From DASZZX01 sp036260415 (GTDB lineage: Bacteria > Actinomycetota > Nitriliruptoria > Nitriliruptorales > JAHWKO01): a stretch of DNA of 10,168 bases. The translations under genes were made by a program, and so were the position numbers. The stretch is from assembly GCA_036260415.1 (NCBI GenBank), contig DASZZX010000046.1, forward strand, positions 1-10,168, in the 5' to 3' direction. Shown here in pieces: positions 1 through 6,116 of the stretch. Under the pieces are notes generated by a model. The model saw nothing but the letters and a program-made list of their open reading frames with translations, did no database searches and was not told the DNA's origin. Positions within the stretch are counted from its first letter, which is position 1. Each line of letters begins with the position of its first letter.

Positions 1-141
<141 letters not shown>

Positions 142-154
142 ACCGGACGATCAC

Positions 155-466
155 ATGGCCGCCGAGCAGAAGATCCGCATCCGCCTGAAGGCGTACGACC
201 ACGAGGTCCTCGACCGGTCGGCGCGCGAGATCGTGGACACGGTGGAGGCGACCGGTGCTCACGTCACCGGCCCGGTGCCGCTGCCCACCGAGCGCAACGT
301 GTGGTGCGTCATCCGGTCCCCGCACAAGTACAAGGACTCCCGCGAGCACTTCGAGATGCGCACGCACAAGCGGCTCATCGACATCCACATGCCGACCCAG
401 AAGACCATCGACAAGCTCATGGGGCTGTCACTGCCGGCCGGCGTGGACATCGAGATCAAGCTCTGA
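155..466 (+). CDS. rpsJ: 30S ribosomal protein S10
   Basis: The protein has 103 residues, the usual S10 length. It has the family core IRIRLKAYDHEVLD near residues 7-20 and the highly conserved IRSPHKYKDSREHFEMRTHKRLIDI at about 53-77. S10 sits in the 30S head, and in many bacteria it also acts with NusB in transcription antitermination. The ATG at 155 gives the family N-terminus. An in-frame ATG at 95 would overlap tuf by 47 bases and add 20 unrelated residues, so it is rejected. The 13-base gap after tuf holds no good Shine-Dalgarno sequence, so initiation probably depends on coupling to tuf translation (inference). This is the first gene of the S10 operon. A 70-base gap to rplC contains a stem-loop. 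Confidence 0.97.
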   Translation: MAAEQKIRIRLKAYDHEVLDRSAREIVDTVEATGAHVTGPVPLPTERNVWCVIRSPHKYKDSREHFEMRTHKRLIDIHMPTQKTIDKLMGLSLPAGVDIEIKL

Positions 467-473
467 CCCCCCG

Positions 474-504
474 GTCCGGCGGACGCCTTTCAGCGCGGCC
501 GGAC
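474..504 (+). other. Stem-loop in the rpsJ-rplC gap
   Basis: GTCCGGC at 474-480 is an exact inverted match to GCCGGAC at 498-504, giving seven base pairs. Inside it, CGC at 484-486 can pair with GCG at 493-495 around the loop CTTTCA. It starts 7 bases after the rpsJ stop and ends 17 bases before the rplC Shine-Dalgarno. No U-tract follows, so it is not a classical intrinsic terminator. A role as a processing, stability or protein-binding element is inference. Confidence 0.4.
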
Positions 505-536
505 ACGGCAAGACGACGACGAGGAGGCGACCGGCG

Positions 537-1196
537 ATGGCGACCAAGGGCATCCTGGGCACCAAGCTGGGGATGACGCAGATCTTCGACGACGACGGTC
601 GTGTCATCCCGGTCACGGTCATCCAAGCCGGGCCGTGCACGGTCACGCAGGTCAAGACCGAGGAGATCGACGGGTACCACGCCGTCCAACTGGCGTACGG
701 CAGCCGGCGGAGGATCAACAAGCCCACCAGAGGCCACCTCGCCAAGGCGGGCGTGGACAGCGCCCGCACCCTCGTGGAGGTGCGACTGGACGCGCCGGCA
801 CAGCACGACCTCGGTGCGACCATCTCCTGCGACGTCTTCTCCGCCGGGGAACTGGTGGACGCCACCGGCCGGAGCAAGGGCAAGGGCTACGCCGGCGTGA
901 TGAAGCGCCACAACTTCGGCGGCATGGGAGACGGGCACGGCGTCAAGAAGAAGAACCGCCATCCTGGCGCAGTGGGGGCCTGCGCCACGCCTGGTCGCAC
1001 CTTCCCCGGCCAGCGGATGGCCGGCCGCATGGGCAACGAACGTGTGACCGTGCAGAACCTCCGCATCGCGGGGATCGACACCGAGCGCAGCCTCATCCTC
1101 GTCACGGGCGCGGTTCCGGGCAGCAACGGTGCCACCGTCCTGCTGCGCGACGCCGTGAAGGCACCGGTGGCCCGCGCGGGAGGTGAAGGGCGATGA
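537..1196 (+). CDS. rplC: 50S ribosomal protein L3
   Basis: The protein has 219 residues, slightly longer than the usual 205-215. The N-terminus KGILGTKLGMTQIF is diagnostic. The central motif GYAGVMKRHNFGG (about 118-129) is followed by the extension that reaches toward the peptidyl-transferase centre, ending in RMAGRMGNERVTVQNL (160-175). L3 is one of the first proteins to bind 23S rRNA during 50S assembly. At 146-154 the sequence reads VGACATPGR; E. coli has its PrmB-methylated glutamine in this loop. As I recall, mycobacteria have a similar GACATPGR here, which supports an actinobacterial origin. The start is set by AGGAGG at 522-527, 9 bases before the ATG. The TGA stop overlaps the rplD ATG by four bases (ATGA). 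Confidence 0.97.
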   Translation: MATKGILGTKLGMTQIFDDDGRVIPVTVIQAGPCTVTQVKTEEIDGYHAVQLAYGSRRRINKPTRGHLAKAGVDSARTLVEVRLDAPAQHDLGATISCDVFSAGELVDATGRSKGKGYAGVMKRHNFGGMGDGHGVKKKNRHPGAVGACATPGRTFPGQRMAGRMGNERVTVQNLRIAGIDTERSLILVTGAVPGSNGATVLLRDAVKAPVARAGGEGR

Positions 1197-2008
1197 CCGC
1201 GGCGTCGGACACCAGCGTCGAGCGCGGCCGTGCGACCCGCACGGTGGACGTCCGGGACCTCTCGGGCGCAACCGTCGGGTCGGCCGAGCTGTCCGCCGAG
1301 TGGTTCACCGGCGACGTCAACGTGCCGGTGATGCACCAGGTCGTGACCGCGCAGCTCGCCAACGCCCGTCACGACACCGCCAAGACCCGGAGCCGCGGCG
1401 AGGTGCGTGGCGGCGGTCGCAAGCCGTGGCGCCAGAAGGGCACCGGCCGTGCGCGGCACGGCTCGATCCGCGCGCCCCAGTGGACGGGCGGAGGAGTGGC
1501 CCACGGGCGCAGCGGTGAGGAGAACCACCACCTGCGGGTCAACCGGAAGATGAGGCGTCTGGCCTTGCGCTCGGCCCTCACCGACCGCGCGAACGGCGGC
1601 AACGTGGACGTGGTGCGGGGTCTCGCCCTGCCGGCGCCGCGCACCAAGGACGCCTTCGCGGCGCTCGTGGCCCTCGGTCACGCCGACCGCAGGGTGCTGA
1701 TCGTCCTGGGTGCCCTCGACACGTCCACGGTGAAGTCGTTCCGCAACCTGCCGCGGGTCCACACCCTCACCGTCGACCAACTCAACACCTACGACGTCCT
1801 CAAGAGCGACGTCGTCGTGTTCGACGAGGCGGCCCTGCCACTGATCGGCACGGGCAAGCGTGCCGCTGGGATCGACACCGGGCAGCGCTCCGGTGGGAGC
1901 GACACGCCCCCGCCGACGGACGGGCGGACCCAGGACCCGACAGCCGCCGAGCAGGATCGAGACGAGCGGGCGTCCAGCGCCACTGAGGATCCGGAGGTGA
2001 GCGCATGA
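1193..2008 (+). CDS. rplD: 50S ribosomal protein L4 with C-terminal extension
   Basis: The protein has 271 residues, against about 200-225 in most bacteria. The core includes MHQVVTAQLANARHDTAKT (about 47-65) and the tunnel-loop motif RGGGRKPWRQKGTGRARHGS (72-91), followed by APQWTGGG. The C-terminal half includes KSFRNLPRVHTL and DQLNTYDVL. L4 lines the peptide exit tunnel, and in E. coli it represses its own operon. From about residue 225 to 271 there is a polar, low-complexity tail rich in D, E, T, P and S that ends in EVSA. The segment after GGGV reads AHGRSGEENHH where many homologues have a GPxPRxY-type motif. GGAGGT at 1179-1184 lies 8 bases before the ATG, inside rplC. The stop overlaps the rplW start by four bases. 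Confidence 0.96.
   Translation: MTAASDTSVERGRATRTVDVRDLSGATVGSAELSAEWFTGDVNVPVMHQVVTAQLANARHDTAKTRSRGEVRGGGRKPWRQKGTGRARHGSIRAPQWTGGGVAHGRSGEENHHLRVNRKMRRLALRSALTDRANGGNVDVVRGLALPAPRTKDAFAALVALGHADRRVLIVLGALDTSTVKSFRNLPRVHTLTVDQLNTYDVLKSDVVVFDEAALPLIGTGKRAAGIDTGQRSGGSDTPPPTDGRTQDPTAAEQDRDERASSATEDPEVSA
1993..1998 (+). promoter_or_regulatory. Ribosome binding site of rplW inside rplD
   Basis: GGAGGT lies 6 bases before the rplW ATG at 2005 and is encoded within the last codons of rplD (…PEVSA). Together with the ATGA stop/start overlap it fixes the rplW start and implies translational coupling of L4 and L23. Confidence 0.75.
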
Positions 2009-2295
2009 AGGACCCGCGCGACGTGATCCTCAAGCCGGTCGTGTCCGAGAAGAGCTACAGCCTGCTCGACGACAACAAGTACACGTTCATCGTCTCCCCC
2101 TCCGCCAACAAGACCGAGATCAAGGAAGCCGTCCAGAGCATCTTCGGGGTGCGCGTCCTCAACGTGAACACCCAGAACCGCATGGGCAAACGCAAGCGAC
2201 GCGGCTTGACGTGGGGCAAGCGCCCCGACACCAAGCGCGCGATCGTGACCCTCGCCCCCGGCGACGAGATCGACCTGTTCGACGCCGGCGTCTAA
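2005..2295 (+). CDS. rplW: 50S ribosomal protein L23
   Basis: The protein has 96 residues, normal for bacterial L23. It has the family features ILKPVVSEKSYSL at the N-terminus, KYTFIVSPSANKTEIKEAVQSIFGV, and the basic loop MGKRKRRGLTWGKRPDTKRAIVTL. L23 sits at the rim of the polypeptide exit tunnel, where trigger factor and signal recognition particle dock; the glutamate of VSEK (residue 15) is the conserved trigger-factor contact position in the family. The ATG shares four bases with the rplD stop and is preceded by GGAGGT at 1993-1998. The 54-base gap to rplB holds a bulged stem-loop at 2312-2330. Confidence 0.97.
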   Translation: MKDPRDVILKPVVSEKSYSLLDDNKYTFIVSPSANKTEIKEAVQSIFGVRVLNVNTQNRMGKRKRRGLTWGKRPDTKRAIVTLAPGDEIDLFDAGV

Positions 2296-2311
2296 GTCCG
2301 CGCAGCCCCAC

Positions 2312-2330
2312 TCTCCGAGGCCACTCGAGA
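2312..2330 (+). other. Bulged stem-loop in the rplW-rplB gap
   Basis: TCTC (2312-2315) and GAG (2317-2319), with C2316 bulged, pair with CTC (2324-2326) and GAGA (2327-2330) around the tetraloop GCCA. This gives seven base pairs, ending 8 bases before the rplB Shine-Dalgarno. The stem is short and may be a chance pairing in GC-rich DNA. Confidence 0.25.
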
Positions 2331-2349
2331 CGCACCGCGAGGAGCAGCC

Positions 2350-3180
2350 ATGGCCAACAGGAAGTACAAGCCGACGACGAACTCGCGCCGCGGCATGTCG
2401 GTCTCCGACTTCGCCACCGTGACCCGGTCGGAGCCGGAGAGGTCCCTGACCGCGCCGCTGCCCAAACGGTCGGGCCGCAACACCGACGGGCGCATCACCA
2501 GCCGCCACCGGGGTGGCCGGCACAAGCGCCGGTACCGCATCATCGACTTCCGGCGCGACAAGGACGGCGTCCCCGCCACCGTCGCGACGGTCGAGTACGA
2601 CCCGAACCGCTCGGCTCGCATCGCGCTGCTGCACTACCACGACGGCGAGAAGCGCTACATCCTCGCTCCCAAGGGCCTGCAGCCCGGCACGAGGGTCCTG
2701 TCGGGCGAGGGAGCCGACGTGCAGCCCGGCAACGCCATGCCACTGCGCAACATCCCCGTCGGCACGACCGTGCACGCGGTCGAACTGCGCCCGGGTGGAG
2801 GCGCCAAGCTCGGCCGATCAGCCGGCAGCGGGATCCAGCTCCTGGCCAAGGAGGGACGCAACGCCGCGCTGCGGCTGCCGTCCGGCGAGATCCGACTCGT
2901 CGACAGCCGCTGCCGCGCCACGATCGGGACGGTGGGCAACGAGGAGCACGAGCTGGTCAGCCTCGGCAAGGCCGGACGCAACCGTTGGCTCGGTCAGCGA
3001 CCGCAGACCCGAGGCGTCGCCATGAACCCGGTCGACCATCCCCTCGGTGGCGGCGAGGGCAAGAGCTCCGGCGGGCGTCACCCGACCGACCCCTGGGGCA
3101 ACCCCCAGCGGCGGACCCGCAAGAAGGACAAGCCGTCGGACCAGCAGATCATCCGACGCCGTGGTGGCCGTCGGCGCTAG
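2350..3180 (+). CDS. rplB: 50S ribosomal protein L2
   Basis: The protein has 276 residues, the usual length. The N-terminal half has KYKPTTNSRRGMSV, then GRNTDGRITSRHRGGRHKRRYRIIDF (about 42-67) and the OB-fold stretch YDPNRSARIALLHY. The C-terminal half has GNAMPLRNIPVGTTVHAVEL, GGGAKLGRSAGS and the rRNA-binding tail MNPVDHPLGGGEGKSSGGRHP. L2 is needed for subunit association and peptidyl-transferase activity. The functionally important histidine (E. coli mature His229) is kept at residue 230, but the next family histidine is leucine (residue 232, codon CTC at 3043-3045). The start is supported by GAGGAG at 2339-2344, 5 bases upstream. A 51-base pyrimidine-rich gap with a run of seven C follows before rpsS. 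Confidence 0.98.
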   Translation: MANRKYKPTTNSRRGMSVSDFATVTRSEPERSLTAPLPKRSGRNTDGRITSRHRGGRHKRRYRIIDFRRDKDGVPATVATVEYDPNRSARIALLHYHDGEKRYILAPKGLQPGTRVLSGEGADVQPGNAMPLRNIPVGTTVHAVELRPGGGAKLGRSAGSGIQLLAKEGRNAALRLPSGEIRLVDSRCRATIGTVGNEEHELVSLGKAGRNRWLGQRPQTRGVAMNPVDHPLGGGEGKSSGGRHPTDPWGNPQRRTRKKDKPSDQQIIRRRGGRRR

Positions 3181-3231
3181 TCGGAACCACGCCCTGATCC
3201 CCCCCACCCGTCCCACGCACACGAGGACGCC

Positions 3232-3519
3232 ATGCCACGCAGCTTGAAGAAGGGACCGTTCATCGACGACCACCTGATGCAGAAGGTCGAGCAGATGAAC
3301 GCCACGGGCGAGAAGCGCGTCATCCGGACCTGGTCGCGTCGCTCGACCATCTTCCCGGAGATGGTCGGTCACACGATCGCGGTCCACGACGGCCGCAAGC
3401 ACGTGCCCGTCTACATCACCGAGAACATGGTCGGTCACAAGCTCGGCGAGTTCGCACCGACCCGGGTCATCAAGTGGAAGGGCGCCGGCGAGAGGTCGGC
3501 CTTGACACGACGCCGCTAG
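3232..3519 (+). CDS. rpsS: 30S ribosomal protein S19
   Basis: The protein has 95 residues, within the usual 91-95. It opens with the canonical PRSLKKGPFIDDHL, followed by KRVIRTWSRRSTIFPEMVGHTIAVHDGRKHVPVYI and the signature ENMVGHKLGEFAPTR. S19 forms a complex with S13 in the 30S head and lies near the A- and P-site tRNAs. The basic C-terminus (ALTRRR) is as expected. GAGGA at 3223-3227, 4 bases before the ATG, is the likely ribosome binding site. The gene ends in TAG, 15 bases before rplV. Confidence 0.97.
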   Translation: MPRSLKKGPFIDDHLMQKVEQMNATGEKRVIRTWSRRSTIFPEMVGHTIAVHDGRKHVPVYITENMVGHKLGEFAPTRVIKWKGAGERSALTRRR

Positions 3520-3534
3520 GAGAGAGGGACCGCC

Positions 3535-3918
3535 ATGGCCCAGACGAAAGCGACCGCCAAACACGTGCGCGTCTCGCCGTGGAAGGTCCGCCAGCTGACC
3601 GCCCTGATCAGAGGTGAGCACGTGGAGGAGGCGCGCCGTATCCTGCGGCTCTCGGGCAAGGGCGCCGGCAAGCCGCTCGGCAAGGTGCTCGACTCCGCCG
3701 TCGCCAACGCCGAGAACAACGACGGGCTCGATCCCGACGAGCTGTGGGTGCTGGCCGCCTACGCCGACGAGGGCCCGATGCTGCGACGGTGGCAGCCACG
3801 CGCACTGGGCCGCGCCTACCGCATCCGCAAGCGGACCAGCCACATCACGGTGGTGGTCGGAACGCGCGACGAGGAGCGGGTCACCCGGGGCGCCCGCGGC
3901 CGCGCCGCCACCAGGTAA
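3535..3918 (+). CDS. rplV: 50S ribosomal protein L22
   Basis: The protein has 127 residues, slightly longer than E. coli L22 (110). The globular domain shows KATAKHVRVSPWKVRQLTALIRG and LDSAVANAENN. The extended beta-hairpin that reaches into the exit tunnel lies at about 80-104 (GPMLRRWQPRALGRAYRIRKRTSHITVVV); changes in this loop are associated with macrolide resistance in other bacteria, and nothing unusual is visible here. A short basic tail (about 112-127) follows. The start is preceded by a purine-rich GGAGAGAGGG at 3519-3528. The gene ends in TAA, 9 bases before the GTG of rpsC. Confidence 0.97.
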   Translation: MAQTKATAKHVRVSPWKVRQLTALIRGEHVEEARRILRLSGKGAGKPLGKVLDSAVANAENNDGLDPDELWVLAAYADEGPMLRRWQPRALGRAYRIRKRTSHITVVVGTRDEERVTRGARGRAATR

Positions 3919-3927
3919 GGAGAAGAC

Positions 3928-5112
3928 GTGGGACAGAAGGTCCACCCCTACGGGTTCCGACTCGGTGTCACGACCGAGTGGAAGTCGAGGTGGTTCGCGG
4001 ACAAGAAGTACGCCGACTACCTGCACGAGGACGACCGCATCCGCCGCTACATCAAGGAACGGGTCCGCCACGCGGGCATCTCCCGCGTGGACATCGTGCG
4101 GACCGACGACCGCGTCGAGGTCAGCGTGCACGCCGCGCGCCCGGGCATCGTGATCGGCCGTCGCGGGACGGAGGCCGACGCGATCCGCGGCGCCCTCGAG
4201 AAGATGACCGGCAAGCAGATCAAGCTCAACATCCTCGAGATCAAGAACCCCGAACTCGACGCGCAGGTGCTGGCGTTCAACACCGCCGAGCAGCTGCGAG
4301 GACGCGTGTCGTTCCGTCGGGCGATGCGGCGTGCCGTGCAGTCCGCCCAGAAGGCGGGCGCGCAAGGCGTCCGCGTGCAGGTGGCGGGACGCCTGGGGGG
4401 CTCCGAGATGAGCCGCAGCGAGTGGTACCGGGAGGGCCGGGTCCCCCTGCACACGCTGCGTGCGATCGTCGACTACGGGTTCGACGAGGCTCGCACCACC
4501 TTCGGGCGCATCGGGGTGAAGGTCTGGATCTACAAGGGCGACCTGCTGCCCACCGCCGAGGAACTCGAGGCACAGCGTGCGCTGCTGCGCGCCAAGGCCG
4601 CCGCGGAGGGCCGTCCCACCGAGGACCGTCCCCGCCGTCGCAAGGCCGCGCGCAAGGCCGCTCGCGCCGCCGCTCGCGCGGCCGGGCTCGGGGACGAGAA
4701 GGCGGAGCGGCGCGAGCCGGGTACGGGCAAGGCCGCCGCCTCGCCTCCCGAGCAGGGCGCCCCGGAGGCGACCGCGCAGGAGACGCCCGGGGTCCCCACA
4801 CCCGACCAGCAGGACACCGCGACGCCCGCTGCCGACCTCGCCACCGGGCACGCCGGCGGAGGTCAGGCGGCGGAACCACACCCCGTGACGGTCGATGAGC
4901 TGGGCAAGACCGCCCGGCACGACGTCCAGCAGGCCACCACCGAGGCCGCGCCGCCCCAGAGCGGCCCCATGAAGGTCGCGGACGTGGCACCCGACGCGGC
5001 GCCGGAGCCGTCGGTCCCCGACGTCGATGCGGTCGAGACCCAGCCGGAGAGGGGCCGCACCGAGGAGCCCGAGGACCCGTCCAAGCAGGCGGGCGACGAG
5101 GAGGGCGCCTGA
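3928..5112 (+). CDS. rpsC: 30S ribosomal protein S3 with long disordered C-terminal tail
   Basis: The protein has 394 residues, well above the usual 210-280. The N-terminal core is standard: GQKVHPYGFRLGVT, the KH-domain GXXG loop as GRRG at 77-80, then GALEKMTGKQIKLNILEIKNPELDAQ, the SFRRAMRRAVQSAQKAGAQGV block, GRLGGSEMSRSEWYREGRVPLHTLRAIVDYG and IGVKVWIYKGD. S3 lines the mRNA entry channel and contributes to mRNA unwinding. From about residue 229 to the end there are some 166 extra residues. First comes a strongly basic Arg/Lys/Ala stretch (about 234-252), then a long Ala-, Pro-, Glu-, Asp- and Thr-rich region without obvious folds, ending in GDEEGA. The start is GTG, chosen for the family N-terminus and AAGGAG at 3917-3922. 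The stop overlaps rplP by one base. Confidence 0.97.
   Translation: MGQKVHPYGFRLGVTTEWKSRWFADKKYADYLHEDDRIRRYIKERVRHAGISRVDIVRTDDRVEVSVHAARPGIVIGRRGTEADAIRGALEKMTGKQIKLNILEIKNPELDAQVLAFNTAEQLRGRVSFRRAMRRAVQSAQKAGAQGVRVQVAGRLGGSEMSRSEWYREGRVPLHTLRAIVDYGFDEARTTFGRIGVKVWIYKGDLLPTAEELEAQRALLRAKAAAEGRPTEDRPRRRKAARKAARAAARAAGLGDEKAERREPGTGKAAASPPEQGAPEATAQETPGVPTPDQQDTATPAADLATGHAGGGQAAEPHPVTVDELGKTARHDVQQATTEAAPPQSGPMKVADVAPDAAPEPSVPDVDAVETQPERGRTEEPEDPSKQAGDEEGA
5098..5105 (+). promoter_or_regulatory. Ribosome binding site of rplP inside rpsC
   Basis: GAGGAGGG lies 6 bases before the rplP ATG at 5112 and is formed by the Glu-Glu-Gly codons at the end of the S3 tail. It supports the first of two ATGs in ATGCTCATG as the rplP start and implies coupling of S3 and L16 translation. 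Confidence 0.7.
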
Positions 5113-5528
5113 TGCTCATGCCCAAGCGCGTCAAGCACCGCAAGCAGCACCGGCCCCGGCCCATGGGCGGACTGGCGACCGGCCACACCGAGGTGGAGGT
5201 CGGCGACTACGGGCTGAAGGCCACCACGCCGGGGTGGATCACCGCCAGGCAGATCGAGTCGGCCCGGGTCGCCATCACCCGTGCCGTGAAGCGCGGCGGG
5301 AAGGTGCGCATCACCATCTTCCCCGACAAGCCCATCACCCGGAAACCGCTTGAGACCCGGATGGGCTCGGGGAAGGGATCGCCCGACCACTGGATCGCGG
5401 CGGTGAAACCCGGGCGGATCATGTTCGAGCTGTCGGGGGTACCCGAGGAGCTCGCGCGCGAGGCGATGCGGCGGGCCAGCCACAAGCTGCCGGTACAGAC
5501 CAAGTTCGTCCGCCGCGAGGACGGCTGA
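5112..5528 (+). CDS. rplP: 50S ribosomal protein L16
   Basis: The protein has 138 residues, normal for the family. It begins with the diagnostic MLMPKRVKHRKQHRP and continues with GDYGLKA, GWITARQIESARVAITRAVKRGGKVRI, FPDKPITRKPLETRMGSGKG and the C-terminal GVPEELAREAMRRASHKLPVQTKFV. L16 is a late-assembling 50S protein next to the A-site tRNA. Arg83 in the ETRMGSGKG loop matches E. coli Arg81, the residue hydroxylated by YcfD/RoxA in proteobacteria; whether it is modified here cannot be told. The ATG shares one base with the rpsC stop (TGATG), and GAGGAGGG at 5098-5105 precedes it. A 22-base gap leads to rpmC. Confidence 0.98.
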   Translation: MLMPKRVKHRKQHRPRPMGGLATGHTEVEVGDYGLKATTPGWITARQIESARVAITRAVKRGGKVRITIFPDKPITRKPLETRMGSGKGSPDHWIAAVKPGRIMFELSGVPEELAREAMRRASHKLPVQTKFVRREDG

Positions 5529-5550
5529 TGAGCCGGGGAAGGAGGCGACC

Positions 5551-5772
5551 GTGACCGCGCCAGAACTGCGCGAGCTGCCGGACGTGGAGCTCGAAGAGCA
5601 CCTCGCCGAGCAGAAGGAGGAGCTCTTCCACCTGCGCTTCCAGCTGGTGACGGGCCAGCTCGACAACCCACAGCGCGTCCGGCAGGTCAAGCGCGAGATC
5701 GCGCGCTGCCTCACCGTGCTGCGCGAGCGCGACCTCGCAGCCGAGCAGGCCCGCCAGGACCGGGCGAGGTGA
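5551..5772 (+). CDS. rpmC: 50S ribosomal protein L29
   Basis: The protein has 73 residues, of the usual two-helix coiled-coil type. Typical features are ELRELPDVELEEHLAEQKEELFHLRFQLVTGQLDNPQRVRQVKREIARCLTVLRER, followed by a short charged tail. L29 lies by L23 at the tunnel exit. The GTG start is supported by AAGGAGG at 5539-5545, 5 bases upstream, and by the TAPELREL N-terminus expected for actinobacterial L29. The TGA stop is 4 bases before the GTG of rpsQ, so the two genes are probably coupled. Confidence 0.96.
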   Translation: MTAPELRELPDVELEEHLAEQKEELFHLRFQLVTGQLDNPQRVRQVKREIARCLTVLRERDLAAEQARQDRAR

Positions 5773-5776
5773 CGAC

Positions 5777-6058
5777 GTGACCGACACCATCGAACGCGGG
5801 ACCGCCGAGCGCGGCCGTCGCAAGGAGCGCATCGGGATCGTGGTCAAGGACGCCGCCGACAAGACCGTCGTCGTCGCGGTGGACCGGCGGACCACGCACC
5901 CGCTCTACAGCAAGACGCTGCAGCGGACCAGGAAGTACCACGTGCACGACGAGCACAACGATGCCGGCATCGGCGACCGAGTCCGGATCGTCGAGACACG
6001 TCCGCTGAGCAAGACCAAGCGGTGGCGTCTGGCTGAGATCGTCGAGCGGGCGAAGTAA
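5777..6058 (+). CDS. rpsQ: 30S ribosomal protein S17
   Basis: The protein has 93 residues, at the long end of the family because of a polar N-terminal stretch of about 17 residues before the OB-fold. The core reads RKERIGIVVKDAADKTVVVAVDRRTTHPLYSKTLQRTRKYHVHDE, then GIGDRVRIVETRPLSKTKRWRLAEIVERA, with the family GDxVxIxExRPLSKxKRW signature intact. S17 is an early-binding 16S rRNA protein in the 30S body. The GTG start is supported by GAGGTGA at 5766-5772, which overlaps the rpmC stop. This is the last gene of the S10 operon in the classical scheme; a 58-base gap with a strong stem-loop separates it from rplN. Confidence 0.96.
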   Translation: MTDTIERGTAERGRRKERIGIVVKDAADKTVVVAVDRRTTHPLYSKTLQRTRKYHVHDEHNDAGIGDRVRIVETRPLSKTKRWRLAEIVERAK

Positions 6059-6074
6059 CCCGCGGGCAGCCGGC

Positions 6075-6099
6075 GCTCGACCCCACCATCGGGGCGAGC
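6075..6099 (+). other. Stem-loop with bulged A at the S10/spc operon boundary
   Basis: GCTCG (6075-6079) pairs with CGAGC (6095-6099), and CCCC (6081-6084) pairs with GGGG (6091-6094). A6080 is left bulged on the 5' side and the loop is ACCATC. The stem has nine GC-rich base pairs and ends 17 bases before the rplN ATG. No U-tract follows. It sits where the S10 and spc operons meet. A boundary, processing or protein-binding role is possible but not shown by the sequence. Confidence 0.45.
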
Positions 6100-6116
6100 A
6101 GCGAGAGAGAACCGAG

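Noticed and set aside
3200..3206. Run of seven C in the rplB-rpsS gap
   Set aside because: It lies outside coding sequence and looks like ordinary composition; I see no slippage-dependent frame or repeat structure around it.
3744..4898. 384-codon open frame on the plus strand overlapping rplV and rpsC
   Set aside because: It is an out-of-frame reading of L22 and S3, rich in Arg, Gly, Pro and Ala, as expected of a frame shadow.
2818..4920. 700-codon open frame on the minus strand
   Set aside because: It runs antisense to rplB, rpsS, rplV and rpsC, which are certain. GC-rich third positions remove stop codons from the opposite strand, and the translation shows no recognisable family.
6075..6099. 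Intrinsic transcription terminator between rpsQ and rplN
   Set aside because: There is no T-run after the stem, and the genes continue with normal spacing. A U-less terminator cannot be excluded but is not supported.
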